The position numbers and the translations under genes are program-made. From positions 19,211,001 to 19,275,000 of the forward strand of contig NC_079875.1 in the NCBI RefSeq assembly GCF_029227915.1: DNA of 64,000 bases, in the 5' to 3' direction. The notes beneath the pieces are model-generated. The model saw nothing but the letters and a program-made list of their open reading frames with translations. It was not told the DNA's origin and made no database searches. The DNA comes from Hydractinia symbiolongicarpus. Lineage: Eukaryota; Cnidaria; Hydrozoa; Anthoathecata; Hydractiniidae. How positions within the stretch are numbered: position 1 is the stretch's first letter; each line of letters opens with the position of its first letter. Of the stretch, positions 35,943 through 48,838 are shown piece after piece.

Positions 35943-37059
35943 TGGTGTATTCCACTGGTCACACAGGTCACACGGGTCAAAATTTCAAAATGTTCGAAAT
36001 TATGACATGATGACATTGCATATAATTTTAGCCATTTCCAGTTTCGTGATACAGCGTTGTTACAAAATACGCAATACAGAGAATTTTTAACACTCTTTCC
36101 CTTTTTATATTTTAATTAGAATGTATGTATAAGCTGCATGTAAGCACCTTACGCTGCTTAACTGCCCAAGCATTTCAGTCTCTTAACGAACTTAGTCCTC
36201 AGGTCCTTTAGAGAATTTCCGTGTTCAGAGTTCTTAATGACGTTATAACCGCTGTTTTTATTTTTTGATAGGGACATCGGAAGAGCGCTGGGGACCCGGG
36301 TTTTAATAATTAGGCTAAAGATCAACATGTTTCCCCAACCTCGTTCCCAGGGCATCCTGTATCTTTTCTGATCCAGGGATGGCGATACGAACATCGTTTT
36401 GCTGTCCTGAGATGAAAAAAAGAGACAACATGCGCTCAGAACGATGTTACATGTGGCCTTTGACTTAATAGACCCATGGACGCCACTTAAACCTGAGAGA
36501 GTGTTGAGATTGATTTTAATAAACACGCATTCTAAAAAACATTTTTTTTTAAAAGTGGAAATACTACGAAATATATACATGGATAAGAGTTTATATCACA
36601 TAGAACAAAGCAGAATACCTAGTCAACCTCGTGCCTAGTAAAAAGGTATTTGTTCACCAGCGATCAAATGTGAGAATTTATCATACATACTTGGGATGAG
36701 GTCAAATTGTCACTTCAAACGAAACAAAGGTGGGTAAAACAAAAAATACTAAATACTTATAAAACACCCTCAAACAATGGTTTTGATAGTACCATGTAGG
36801 TGTGAGTATTTCTGATAAACTGGCAATTGTTTTTTGATTTGGAATGAAATACCAATTTCAACCCAGGGTCTTTTTATTTTAACGTAATCGCAGGTGAAAT
36901 TTATGTGTTTATGGCGCAGAATCACCGAAAAGGGCTATCAAAATGATTGAGTATGTTGAATGTTGACAAATATCAAAAGCAAGCTAAAAACATATGGTTA
37001 CTAGTCGATAAAACCCGTGAAAAAGTTCACTGAGGCAGGATAAAAATGAAAAAAAAAGC

Positions 37060-37420
37060 GTCATTTGAATTTTGATGACGTCAGCAACCCATCCACCAAA
37101 AAAATTAGAACTTTGTTTTCACGTTGCTTCTATTGTGTAGAGTTCAAACTGCTGAGCAAGAAAATGCATTTGATGATGTGCTTTTGATGAACGGTTAATA
37201 AGATATAGGGTTTAAAAACTTTGCTGACGTCAGCAAAGACCTGCGAAAACACACAAAAATATTTTTAAGAAATTTGTTTACCTGTTACCTTCATCGTATA
37301 GGTCTTGAAACGCTGATCAAGAAAATGTATAGGATCGTGTATCTGTGACAAACGTTTGCAGAGATATTGGCGTTTAAAGGTGTTTTGATGACGTCATCAA
37401 CCCGTTCATTCCGAAAAATT
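37060..37420. repeat. Degenerate tandem repeat with GACGTCA cores
   Basis: Three diverged copies of a unit of about 160 bp. Each has a TTTGATGACGTCAGCAACC-like core, at about 37072, 37222 and 37393, followed by similar text (AAGAAAATG...). It lies just upstream of the LINE and may be its 5' tandem promoter repeats. Confidence 0.55.
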
Positions 37421-37439
37421 CATTCGGGAAACTTACCTA

Positions 37440-40400
37440 AATTGGTCCCAGACACTTTTCCGTAACGGAATTTTATTGCAACTATAAAAAGCGAACAACA
37501 AGAAGTAGCAACTCTTGGATTCAACAACTGGAATCTCTACCATATTTACAATTATCGAAAATGAAAACTAAACGAACAGGATCATTCAACTGTCAAGGTC
37601 TAAATAGCAAAATAAAACAAATGCAGATCGCAGACGACTTCTTACAACATGATCTATCAATTATGATGGTACAAGAAACCCATAATAAAGGTAACCAGAT
37701 CATCAATTTGATTTCAACGAAATGGGACTGGAATCATTGTTAAACCAAACATTAACGTCGTCTTTAAACCAATCTCAGATAGAATTTGCATGTTAACAAT
37801 GAAAAATGCTAACAACGTTACATGTATCTATATTAGCTCTTATGCTCGGACGCTAGAAACAACAATGAAAAAACCTGATGAAACAACCAAATTTTACGAT
37901 GTCATTAAACTTCCATCTAAACGACAAGCATTAGTAATCTTAGGCGACTTTAATGCAAAAACAAAAACACAAGTAAACGACAACAACAAAAACATTATTG
38001 GAGATTATGCTAAAAGCCCGATAAACAAGAATGGAGAAATACTACTTGAATTCTGTAAACTAAATAATTTGAAAATCACTAACATATGTTTCAAACACAA
38101 ACCAAGTCATCGCACCACATGGGAATCACCTGTAAACGCTCAAAATAATCGCAAAAGTCCATACAGAAATCAAATCGATACATATTTATAAAGAACTGCA
38201 AAAATACAACAACTTTCGACTCCAGATCATACAACACCTTTAAAACGAAATCAGTTCATAAACCAGTCATCGCAACTGGTAAAATTAAATGGAATAAATT
38301 CCAGAATATTACATCAACTAAACTTTTTAACATCGAAAAACTGAAAAATGAACAAACTGCCAGAAACTACAGCTCCGAAGTAGAAACACTTCTAACAGAC
38401 TATCCACCTCAACCTGAACAATCAAACCAAGAAGTATGGGACAGTATTACCAAAACACTCAAATCAGCAGCAGAAAATATCATAGGATATAAAAAGTATC
38501 AATTAAAACACGAAGATGAAGAAATACAGATGCTATCAATTCAACAAAAACAAATAAATATCAACACGCCACAAAAGATCCAGTAAAACGAAAAGAAATG
38601 AAAAAAAAAACGAAATCGAATTCTAACTGAAATCCATACATTTTTATTAAACAAAGAAAACAACAACATCAAGGATCTATTAAAAGACCTAAAGGCAAAT
38701 CATGACAACAAAAAAAAATATATGAAGCTGTCAAACATCTAAACACAATGACACCAAAGCAACGTGTACTTCTAAAAAATAACGACGGTCTAACAGCTAA
38801 CGAAGAAGAACAAACAAAATTCATTGCAAAATACTTTAAAGAAATATTCAACAAAAATGAAACAACAGTAAGAAAACCAATAACACCAACTCCAATGACA
38901 AATAAATTTACAAAAGAGGAAATAAAATCCAGCTGCAAAACTAATTAAGAACAACAAAAGCCCTGGCAAAGATAACATCAATGGAGAGCTAATCAAAAAC
39001 TCACCAGACATAATATACGAGATCATAGCAAATATCTTTAATAACATTGCAGAAACAGGTGAACACCCAAACGAAATAGACCATGGTTTAATCCGAGCAC
39101 TACAAAAACCGGGAAAACCAAATGGACCGCCTTCTAACTTGAGACCAATCATACTACTATCCATTCTTAGAAAAATTCTAGCAATGTGTTTAATAAAGCG
39201 CATTGGATCAAGACTAGACGACAAAATTCCAATCAATCAAGCTGCAAAAAAAATTGATCAACAACTAAACACGTATTTACCACCAAACTGATAATTGATA
39301 GAACAATAACATCAAAACACGAAACTGTATACCTTATTCTCCTAGATATGCGCAAGGCATTTGACAGCATCACCCGTCAAATGTTAAAAAACGACCTTAA
39401 CATTGTTATTAATAAAAACGAATTACATCTAGTTCAGATTCTCTTAAATGTGAAATTAGCAGCAAAATGTGGTCAATACATGGGCGAATATATTTCAACC
39501 GATACTGGCGCACCACAAGGTGATTGTGCTAGTGGAAATGAGTTTACCTTTTATCTAGCAAAATCTTTCGAATCAGACAACAATAATTATACACCACCAA
39601 TACAACACCATACATATGAAAATAGTCAAAACATTACAAATACAATCGCCGATCACCAAACAGAACACAACTACTCACAAATCACACCAATACAACACAT
39701 AGACATTGATATGAAATATGCAGATTATATAAGTAAAATAACGTCAAACTACAAAAGTGATCAACCAGAAAAATTAAGATTGAGAGGGTTAAAAATAAAT
39801 GAAGATAAAAACAGTGGAACATAAAATCAGTAACAAGAACTGTGAAAACAAAAGGAAAAAATGCAAATTACTAGGGTCACTATTGGATGCGCAAGATTAC
39901 ATCAATAGGAGAAAATAGCTTGCCATAACATCCGCAAAAAAATTAAAACACATCTTTAATAGTAAAAAAATAAACAACATGACAAAAATATCTGCCTTAC
40001 AATCATAAGTTAAACCATAGAGTCTATGGTTGAACCTATTTTCCTCTACAACTCAGAAATATGGACAATAACATCAACAATAAATGAAGAAATAGATTAT
40101 TTCACAGAAAATTACTTAAAGACTTTGTTCTAAACATAAAATGGCAAAATACCATAAGCAATGGAAATCTATATGCTAAAACACACATTACAAAATGGTC
40201 CAATAACATAGCCAAGAGAAGATTAAAGTGATTCGGAAAAGTATCTAGAATGCGAAAAGATACGCCACTACAACAAGCCATGACATACGCGATGCAACTT
40301 TACGACAAACCAAAAGAATGACCGAAAACAACTTGGTTAAAAATGATGAATAAGCAACTAAAAGACACGCTGAACATTAACATCGCAGAAGCACTTAAAA

Positions 40401-40530
40401 TTGCAAAAAAAAAGAGATATGGGAACAACTTACAAAATAGACCTATCTCAAATTGTAAATATATGCACGGCAATGTAAACTCGTTTACGAATAAACCGTT
40501 TAAAAAAAAATAAAAAAATAAAAAAAATGG
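37440..40530 (+). mobile_element. Non-LTR retrotransposon (LINE) A, decayed
   Basis: After a TATAAAA-like box at 37481 comes an AP-endonuclease domain: FNCQGLNSK and VQETHNK (37561-37743), then ILGDFNAKTKT (37790-38191). Reverse-transcriptase pieces follow: NKSPGKDNINGE near 38955 in broken frame, MRKAFDSI (39348), GAPQGDCASG (near 39510) and KYADY (near 39712) in place of the YADD active site. The 3' region keeps a Trp-rich C-terminal domain in broken frame to about 40435. An A-rich tail ends near 40527. Frameshifts and stops throughout mean it is dead. Order endonuclease - RT on one strand, with no LTRs, identifies the class. Confidence 0.85.
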
Positions 40531-40894
40531 TCCCTAGTTACCCACGCAGTGAAAAATCATTGACGTCACCACCTTGTTTCTAAGTTATTTAGCTTCAAAG
40601 TTTCAATTGCATTATAATGGCTTCATTAATTTAATAGAAGATATTAACGTTTAGTGCTATTGATGTCGCGCCGTAACGTCAGATAACTTAACATTTGAGA
40701 CATGCATTTTTCGGCGACATCAAAGGAAAGTAAACACATCCACTTTGCCTGTTACAGACACACTCTCCGTATTATTATAAGAAATATATTTTGACCTGTG
40801 ACATGTCAGCTGCGACCTGTGACCTGTGTGACCTGTGGAATACACCAGCCGTAAAATAACTCAAACAAGTTCTGGACCACACAAACTTCTGGCC

Positions 40895-41280
40895 CACCTA
40901 TAATCCTGGCCAAAATTGGTTGAGAAAAGGCCCAACACGTGGATTTTATTATCTTTTTTGTTTCTGTGGTCCCATACGTGGAGATTCTCTGTTTTGTTGA
41001 CATAAACTAGCCAGTAAAATTATGGTATGTGTATACTAAAAGAGTGCAGGCTTCCACTTATAGAATACTAGCTAGTTTCCACTCCCCCTCTCCCCCATTT
41101 CAATGTTGAAGTCATTGTCACAGTTTAAAAATGCAGCTGGCCACTCAACATACACCCAGTCATTGGCTTCAACATTGAAATGGGGGGATAGGGAGGCTTG
41201 CATCTTTGTTTATCTTATGAACTTGTGTTGCATCGGAAATTTTATCAACAATTTTGGCCAGGATTGCAGCCGGTCCAATT
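40895..41280. repeat. Nested inverted repeat (MITE-like)
   Basis: Outer arms carry ATCCTGGCCAAAATTG (near 40905) and its complement (near 41250). Inner arms carry CCCCCATTTCAATGTTGAAG (near 41093) and its complement (near 41168). Two nested palindromes suggest one element inserted in another or a long fold-back. Confidence 0.55.
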
Positions 41281-41344
41281 TTACATTAGACTAGAAGAAT
41301 AAAATAATAAACAGATGGCTATCGGTCTAATCTTTCCTACGTTT

Positions 41345-41985
41345 TCCCAAGTCGTTTTCCTGCACAGGCCTTCAAACGACGTAATACGGCCTTTTGCAGT
41401 CTAATAAAAACCCTACGCATGAATTACATGATTCCGCGAGCTCAAACAGTTCTCAATGGACTACGATATCCCAAGTAGTTTTCCGTAGTGCCAGGTCCTT
41501 AGAACAACAATTTCCCATCGCCTTGTCCTACCAGTTTCGATAAACTACATCGTCCTAAGTTGTTTTCTTTAGAGGCGGGTCCTTAGAACACTCCTGACTA
41601 CGTGCGCAGGTCTCCAATGGCTGTTGCATGCCCATTTAGAAACTACTAAGGACCATACACGTAAACCACGTGGTTTCACGAGCCTAGACTGGTTGCCATC
41701 GCTGTAATCCTTCCAATCGCAATGGACAACAATGTCCTAATTCGTTTTTCTTTGTGTCAGGCCCTTAGTACATAGCTAACTACTAACACGGCTTTTGCAG
41801 CCAAACAAGACCTCTGTACGTAAATCATGTGGTTCCACGAGCCCAGACTGTTGGCCATGGCTGTTTCCTTCCAGTTTCAATAAACTACGACGTTTTCAGT
41901 CGTATATCTAGGTGAACAGACCTCCAAAGTCTGTAATATATCTTTTTATCGGCTTAATAAAGGTCCTAAACTTCAGTAACGTGTT
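41345..41985. repeat. Degenerate tandem repeat, unit about 190 bp
   Basis: Three to four diverged copies share phrases such as GTAAACCACGTGGTTTCACG (near 41660) and GTAAATCATGTGGTTCCACG (near 41820), CCAGTTTCGATAAACTAC (41531) and CCAGTTTCAATAAACTAC (41871). Low-copy satellite immediately left of LINE B. Confidence 0.6.
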
Positions 41986-41989
41986 ATAA

Positions 41990-43880
41990 AATCGAGAACA
42001 AGTGTCTAATAGCTGATGAGCTTAATGATTTTTTTGTAAAAGTGGGCTCAAATCTGGCATCTCAAATTGAATCCTTTCTCACTGTTAATAACACACAAAT
42101 GGAAAATAACGAACTAAGTGAAAATGAATTATTCAAAGCGATCGACTCACTACAATCAAATAAAAGTCCAGGTTTTGATGACGTCAATAGTAACGTTGTT
42201 AAGCAAACAAAAAATGCCATAAAAATTCCACTAATGCATATATTTAACCTTTCCCTGCTGCAAGGATATTTTCCTGACAAACTTAAATTGCAAGAGTTCT
42301 ACCAGTATATAAAACAAGCGAAATGATTAATGTGTCTAATTATAGACCAATATCAGTTCTTCCATGTTTCTCAAAAATACTAGAACGCATAATGTACAAT
42401 AGATTTTACTCTTTTTTAACTGCTAATAATATTTTATACGACAATCAATTTGGCTTTTAAGCAGGTCATTTTAATGATCATGCAATAGTTAAACTTGTTA
42501 ATGAAATATCAAAAGCGTTTGACGAAAACATGTACATGCTAGGAATTTTCATAGATCTAAAGCAAAGCATTTGACACCGTAGATCAAAAAATTCTACTAG
42601 AAAAACTCAAAAACTATGGTATCCACAATTTCAACATTTGCTGGTTTGAAAGTTATTTATCCAATAGAAAACAATACATTTCCTTTGACGGTGGAAGTAC
42701 AAATTACAAAACAATCATCTGCGGAGCTCCACAAGGTTCCATATTAGGACCACTCTTATTCCTTATATATGTAAATGATTTAAACAAAGCTTCGAATATT
42801 TTACATTCAATTTTATTTGCAGATGACAAAAATCTGTTTTGTGCACATAAAGATATAAAAACATTATTTCGCACAGTCAATAATGAACTCTCTAAGCTGG
42901 CAGAATGGTTTAAGGCGAACAGGCTGTCCCTAAATATTTCTAAAACGCTTTTTCACAGGCAAAATAAAAAAATGATATACCATTGAAATTTCCTGATTTA
43001 TCTATTAATAATATAAGTATAAAAAGAGCACAATCTATGAAATTTTTAGGAGTTATTCTTGATGAAAATGTTACTTGGAGAGAACATATAAATATTTTAG
43101 AAGAAAATGTCGCAAAGAATATTGGCATCCTACTTAAAGCAAAATTTGTTCTAGATAAGAATTGTTTAAAAACACACATATTCTTCTTTCATACACTGCT
43201 ATCTAAATTGTGCAAATATTGCGTGGTGCAGCACCAACGCTACAAAATTGACAAAATAAACAAAAACATGGAATCAGAATTATTTTAAATGTTGACAGGT
43301 ACACTCACTCCAGAGAGTTATTAAAAAAGATCAGTGTACTGAATGTACACCAACTAAACATTTATCAAACTCTTATTTTTATGTTTAAGCTTGAAAACAA
43401 TATGTTACCAAGAGTATTTAATAATATGTTTCAGAAGATACAACATAAATATCCATCCAGATTTTTAATTAACAGTTTTTTTCAACCTAGGCTTAATCAT
43501 ACAATCACAAAGTTCTCTATAACTAGCACAGGACCTAAATTATGGAATACATTTCTTGATAACGACATGAAAACTATTACATCACTTAACGAATTCAAAC
43601 ACAAACTAAAACATAAACTATTGACTACTGACAATCTATGTTTATTTTAGAACATACGACAGTTACAAAGTACCACAAATATAACACAACTCCTTATTAT
43701 CTTCAATGCTAACCTTTTATATAGACTGGGGCTTGGCTATTATAGCCTTTTTCTGGCTCCCGTCATTTTTTACCTCTTTAGCTAACATTTTTAGCATATG
43801 CAAACCTCTCTTTAGTTTTTACGGAAAACTGTAAATTCTTCAACGGCAAAAAAAAAAAAAAAGAAAAAAAAAGAAACATG
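41990..43880 (+). mobile_element. Non-LTR retrotransposon (LINE) B, RT part only
   Basis: A CR1/jockey-type reverse transcriptase in several frames: LQSNKSPGFDDVNSNVVK (42042-42326), PISVLPCFSKILERIMY (near 42350), the KAFDTVD block (near 42555), PQGSILGPLLFLIYVNDL (near 42733) and SILFADDKNLF (near 42815). The thumb and C-terminal parts lie at 42983-43288 and 43381-43650. No endonuclease domain is present, so the copy is 5'-truncated, the usual result of aborted target-primed insertion. A 3' tail with A-runs ends near 43880. Frame breaks are numerous. Confidence 0.85.
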
Positions 43881-44414
43881 GCTTTTACACATACAAATAA
43901 AAACGATGATAATAGATATTAAAAATATTTAAAAAGCAGCATTTAAAAGAAAAGATAAATTATGCTTTTTAACAGCATAACTTCACAGTATATAAAAAAT
44001 GCAGAATAATTTATAGCTTGCTAATAATAGTGTGCATGGTGAATTATATTTCTAATACTTTAAAGTCTTTAATTTAAACCCTTTCTAAATACTGGATGAA
44101 ACTCCCTGAAATTTTGTGACATTTCCTAACTTTTAAATGGACTTTCAGAAAATGAAAAAAAATATTTCCAAAGATTTTGCTGTCAATGTCACTTTGTCCT
44201 TTATTGACAGGTGGTCATATCAACTTTTTTCTGTAGTGGTAAAATTAAATGCCTTCTAAACTAACCAGTTGTATGAATATGTTATTATGTATGTGACAGT
44301 GACAAAAAGTCATCAATGTTGACATGTATACTGTGTAATTTGCAGACCAGATTATTGGTAATTTACAGGCCAGAATATTTGTAATTTCCTATTTCTCTAT
44401 TTCTATTGTGATAT
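43881..44414. other. Intergenic DNA, nothing recognised
   Basis: AT-rich spacer between LINE B and the hAT-like element. Confidence 0.4.
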
Positions 44415-45508
44415 CAGGGGCGGATCTAGGAATTTTTTTTGGTTAGGCAAAATTTCATAGATTTTTTGGCAAAGTAATGTCAAGGGTTGTGGTGTTGTAC
44501 GAGGTAAATCGGCCGTTTTGTGTTTTTGCTGTAAAAGGAACTAAAATTTTCCCAAAAGTAAGGTTTTTAGTTATTAAGAATCCTTCTAGATTAGAAACGA
44601 AAGTTTCTTTATAGCCAAACAAATAACAGTAACCCCCGTAGTTTTACCACTTTATCCTTGTTAAAACATGCGGATGGAAAATGCGTCCGGTTAGCAAATT
44701 CGATTTGAAACAGGGTTAGCGTTTCCATAATTTCTTTGAATCACATACTGGTATTAAGTATCTTAGCATCTTTTTTCGTTTTACGCACATAATACGAGAA
44801 CAAGTAATAAGTTGGGGATTTGCTTCATTTCAAAACATGCAATAAGTCTAATAACTAACAATACAACAAAAAATTACATTACAAGACAATTTTAGGAATA
44901 GATAGTCAACAGTAGTGCAACGTAGAAATATTGTTTGGAAAATTATAGTCTGTGTTAACAACCTGCAAATGCACAAAGAAAACCAGCATATAAAAGAATG
45001 AAAGATTTCCAGTTAGACTTACAGTGTAAGATCGCAACATATAATAAACGTGTACAAAAAGTATATAGTAATCACCTCTTCATGAAGTTAATACAGTTTA
45101 GCATTAGGGTTACTGGTGTAGTTTTGCACCAATTTCTATTAAGCATTAATTTTAATGCTATGAAATTCCCACAAGAGAAAGGCAGTTTATTAAGCCAGAA
45201 AAGAGTTAGAAATTAGAAAAATAACATCAAAACATTTAACATGTCTCATATTATTTACCCTTACATGTCCCTGTCAACTATGTTTAAAAAATATTTTAAT
45301 ACTGTAAAATCTTTAAGAAAGTTTTAGTAACTATAAGCCAATTATGAAGATTCTCATATAAAAAGCAACATATATACAAATCCTACTCATACCCATAAGT
45401 TGACATGACATTTTGTTAGTTTACAGTCTGTAACAGAACGTTTTTTAACATGCAATTCTTGTTTCGATCTGTATATGTTTTACGTGAAAATCATTTCTAT
45501 GATTTACT

Positions 45509-45870
45509 TGAATATTCACAAGTTATTTTGATTGATTTTTTTCACCAACTTTGTGGATTATACCAGATATATATCTATTGTTTACAGTTTTCCAATATTA
45601 TAAGGATTCAGAACAAATCTTCTGTGTTATTTACTTGAATATTCATCATAGGTACCAGGGTGACATCAAAATACAAGTTATTTTGATTGATTTTTTTCAC
45701 CTTCTTAGTTCCTCTTATGAAACACAACTTTGTGGATTATACCAGATATATATCCATTGTTTACAGTTTTCCAATATTATAAGGATTAACAAATGTGTTC
45801 TTTTAATTGATGGTGATTTTCGTTGTTAGAAGAATATTCATCTTAGGTACCAGGGTGACATCAAAATATC
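45509..45870. repeat. Tandem duplication of about 180-195 bp
   Basis: The text TGTGGATTATACCAGATATA...CAATATTATAAGGATT occurs at 45551 and 45729. GGTACCAGGGTGACATCAAA follows at 45651 and 45847. One extra copy inside the hAT-like element. Confidence 0.8.
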
Positions 45871-47126
45871 TTATCCTAAAACAAAATTATATACGTTGTA
45901 TTGCTCAGCAAGATGAGAATAAGAAATATTATAAAACAAACTTGGACTATTCTTAGATTAGGTATTGCTTCATTCTTTTGTTTTTAGCAATTTTATTACA
46001 ATTAAAAGTAACATGGGAAAGTCAAAGAGATCTTCTCGTGTTCTTAAAAGTTTTAAAATGAGCAGTGGGATGTTGCATATAAAATGCACTGTTTAAAAGT
46101 TCCCACAAAGTCAAAGTTCTTAGGGACAATCACAATAAAAAAGTATATGCTAAGCGTATAAATTTGGCGGTGGGACGAGGTAGAATCCTTTGCCGTTTAA
46201 TTATATCTCATACTGTATACATCGATTTCTTAGAGAACAGAAAGTATTAATAACTTTTAGTGTCTACCTGCTTAGCAGGGACACATGGCCGAGTGCTTAT
46301 GGTTTCAAGGACTGACAACATTCAAAGATTACCTTTTCTGATTTGATGTTTAGGGGAGGGAAAGGGGATCTGCAGATCTACTAACATTTAGCTTGGACTT
46401 TTGCGTTCATGAAAGAGCTGTCCCTTAGTTATCTTACAAGAATGTATTCTCTCCCTAACAGAAACAAAGATACACAGTTGCATAAACGGCTACACAAAGC
46501 CTACACGAAGCCAGTGACCCTTAAGACGTTAAAGAAAAAAAACTAACAAAATTCCAACTAATACACATACAGGTAGCTAGTAATACTCTATACCGAATTT
46601 AACATACACATCAAAACATCTCTCGACCGCCAAGACAGTGTTGACATAAATTGCCTCAGTTAGCTATCTCGTTTAGCATTGGGCTTTTATGTTTATAAAC
46701 AATGCATTTGATCAAGGCCAAGTTAAAACCTTTTGTTTTGATAAGAAAAAGATTTAAATTACACGTTTTGTAAGAACATCTGGTGGTTTACCACTTTTAA
46801 GAATAGTTCTTGACACAAAAGTGCCTAAAATTCAGGAGCAGCTAAAACTAAAATATTTCAAGTATTACTGAATTTATTGTCTCTTGCAGTGGAAGATAAA
46901 GGTTTGGTTTGAGACAACAACACGGCACACGTGGCCAAAATACTTCTCTCCAGCATTTCCAATCCTTTCAATATCTGAAAAGGTTTCCAAATTCAAAACT
47001 TCTTTATTTAACTTAGGTGGCATACAATTGCTTTAATATTCTAGACATTTGAAGTGCTCCCTGCAATTGGACCTGATCCAGGTAAACCATGTTGAAAAAG
47101 AAACATCCACTCCATGTAACCGTACC

Positions 47127-47305
47127 CGTGGTCGTTTTAGGCGTTTAAACTTTAAAACCCACGGACGTTTTAGGCGTTTTTTCTTCACATTCCAGAATTT
47201 CATTCATTGGAACTTGAAAACCCGCGGACGTTTTAGGCGTTTTTTCTTCCATCTGTGATTTTCATTCATTCGGAACTTTAAAACCCGCGGACGTTTTAGG
47301 CGAAT
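47127..47305. repeat. Short tandem repeat, unit about 70-80 bp
   Basis: ACGTTTTAGGCGTTTTTTC or close variants recur at about 47131, 47163, 47224 and 47291, with CCGCGGACG preceding and TTTCATTCATT between. Confidence 0.75.
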
Positions 47306-47526
47306 AGACATTTTGCCTAAGATCGCCCCGGGTTTGCTTATTTGAGTAAAATAAAACACGCACGCCGCGCATCGTCATAGTCGAAATCGGCGGATGCCAA
47401 AAATAAATTGATAAAAATAATTTAGTTTTTTTTATAGATTATTCTATCTATAGAGAATTTTTTTTCTAGTTCACAAAACTAGGCTTAGGCAATTGCCTAG
47501 GCTGCCTAACCCTAGATCCGCCCCTG

Positions 47527-48145
47527 GATATGATGACGTCATAGGTCATTTTGTTACAACGCAAATTGTCTTGATTAAGCAGTTATTGTCATGGGTGTTA
47601 ATAGATATACCAAGTTTTCATACATAACAGCTACTAACACTAAAGTTACCAAATATCGATTTTTCAAAAAAATTTATTGAAGATTTGAATTCTGATCGAT
47701 TTCCATTTTCTCCTTAGAGAAATCAATTGTCTTCATAACACCTGTAAATGTTCCTAATAATATCCTACATTCTCATACTTTTTTAATGACTAGTACTGTA
47801 AATAGTTTTTAAAAGGATAAAAAAACAAGAATTTCCAAGAAAGACATATTTTCTTCAACCATTGTCTCATTCTGACGTCATCACTTTCTGTGATGACATG
47901 TCAACCTAAATATTTTGTCACTAATTAAGTCACATCATATTGATGCTTCTTTGTGCCAAGTTTCGTCACTTAAAACCAAACTGAATAAAAGTTACAGCCC
48001 GCGGGCATTTATCCCCTCAGAGATAGAGAAATGTTCCTTCTGGCACAGTCGACGTCGACCAAAGGGAAATTCCCTATAATGCTAGTAACCAACACATAAT
48101 CATATGAAATAATATTAAATGCCAATAACTAACACATAATAATAT
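47527..48145. other. Left flank of Polinton P2
   Basis: No gene. From about 48085 on, two extra partial copies of the motif CCAACACATAATCATA / ATATTAAATG precede the terminal repeat. These may be worn or variable-number outer parts of it. Confidence 0.5.
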
Positions 48146-48263
48146 TAAATGTAAGATACATGACGTCATCTGCCAATAACCAACACATAATGATATTAAA
48201 TGATAGATACATTAAATACTAACACATAATCATATAAATGAAAATCATATAACGTCATGCGCA
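48146..48263. repeat. Polinton P2 left terminal inverted repeat
   Basis: 118 bases matching 62612-62729 in inverse with about three mismatches. It contains two TGACGTCAT/AACGTCATG-type palindromes and internal copies of AACACATAAT. Confidence 0.93.
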
Positions 48264-48364
48264 TTAGCGACTAACGGGAATAATGCTGACATCAACAAAA
48301 AAATAGAATTGAGTAAGGAAATTCCATTACTCAAGGATCCCTTGCCGAGGTCGGAATAATAAAG

Positions 48365-48838
48365 ATGAGGGGGCAAGAAATAGGGAAGAAATTAGTTGAA
48401 GAGAATCCCCCAGTGATAAGGTATGTACCGGACCAATTCAAAACATGGGAAATGTGCAACAATGTTGTTAAAAAGAACCCCTGGCTATTCAAGTATATTC
48501 CCAACAGGTTCAAGACGCGAGACATGCGCACAAAGACAGTTGAGGAATATCCAGGGATGCTCAGACATGTTCCTGATAATTTCAAGACGCAGGAAATGTG
48601 TAATATGGCGGTTCGAGATAGACCTCATCTACTCGAGTATGTTCCGGATTGGTTCTTGAATCAAGCGATGAAGGATAAGACCGATGCACGGGTGCTTGAT
48701 GCATATCGATCGAGGAAGAAGGAAAAGGCTAGGATTAAGGAAGAGATACTTCCTATTGCGTGGCATCCCGATAGAGCCGTTGATTGGTGTTTTTCAGAGG
48801 ATGAAAAGGCAGACATTGAGCTTTTGTGGGGTAAATAA
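48365..48838 (+). CDS. DUF4116-like repeat protein of Polinton P2
   Basis: 157 residues, intact. Four repeats of about 26 residues each hold a core such as YVPDQFKTWEMC, YIPNRFKTRDMR, HVPDNFKTQEMC and YVPDWFLNQAM. Such short helical repeats are common in proteins of giant viruses and some Polintons and probably form a solenoid that binds a partner protein. The C-terminal 35 residues (AWHPDRAVDWCFSEDE) form a separate conserved tail. It is the first gene inside the left terminal repeat, about 100 bp in. No transmembrane segment. Function unknown. Confidence 0.75.
   Translation: MRGQEIGKKLVEENPPVIRYVPDQFKTWEMCNNVVKKNPWLFKYIPNRFKTRDMRTKTVEEYPGMLRHVPDNFKTQEMCNMAVRDRPHLLEYVPDWFLNQAMKDKTDARVLDAYRSRKKEKARIKEEILPIAWHPDRAVDWCFSEDEKADIELLWGK

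Larger units (their letters stand above)
35943..40847. mobile_element. Inverted-repeat-bounded segment enclosing a LINE
   Basis: The left end TGGTGTATTCCAC...GGTCACACAGGTCACA (35943 on) is matched in inverse by the right end at about 40790-40847. The arms are about 40-60 bases with some indels. Target duplications are not clear. It may be an old DNA transposon into which the LINE at 37440 inserted. Confidence 0.5.
44415..47526. mobile_element. hAT-like non-autonomous DNA transposon, 3.1 kb
   Basis: Inverted ends begin with the identical CAGGGGCGGATCTAGG on both sides (44415-44430 and 47511-47526), and both continue with GGTTAGGCA after a short offset. GATAT sits directly outside each end, a likely target duplication. 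CAG-initial ends fit hAT elements, though the usual duplication is 8 bp. No transposase frame is visible. The interior holds two unrelated local duplications (45509-45870 and 47127-47305). Confidence 0.7.

Noticed and set aside
47049-47258. Arg/Phe-rich small protein
   Set aside because: Reading of the local ACGTTTTAGGCG tandem repeat inside the hAT-like element.
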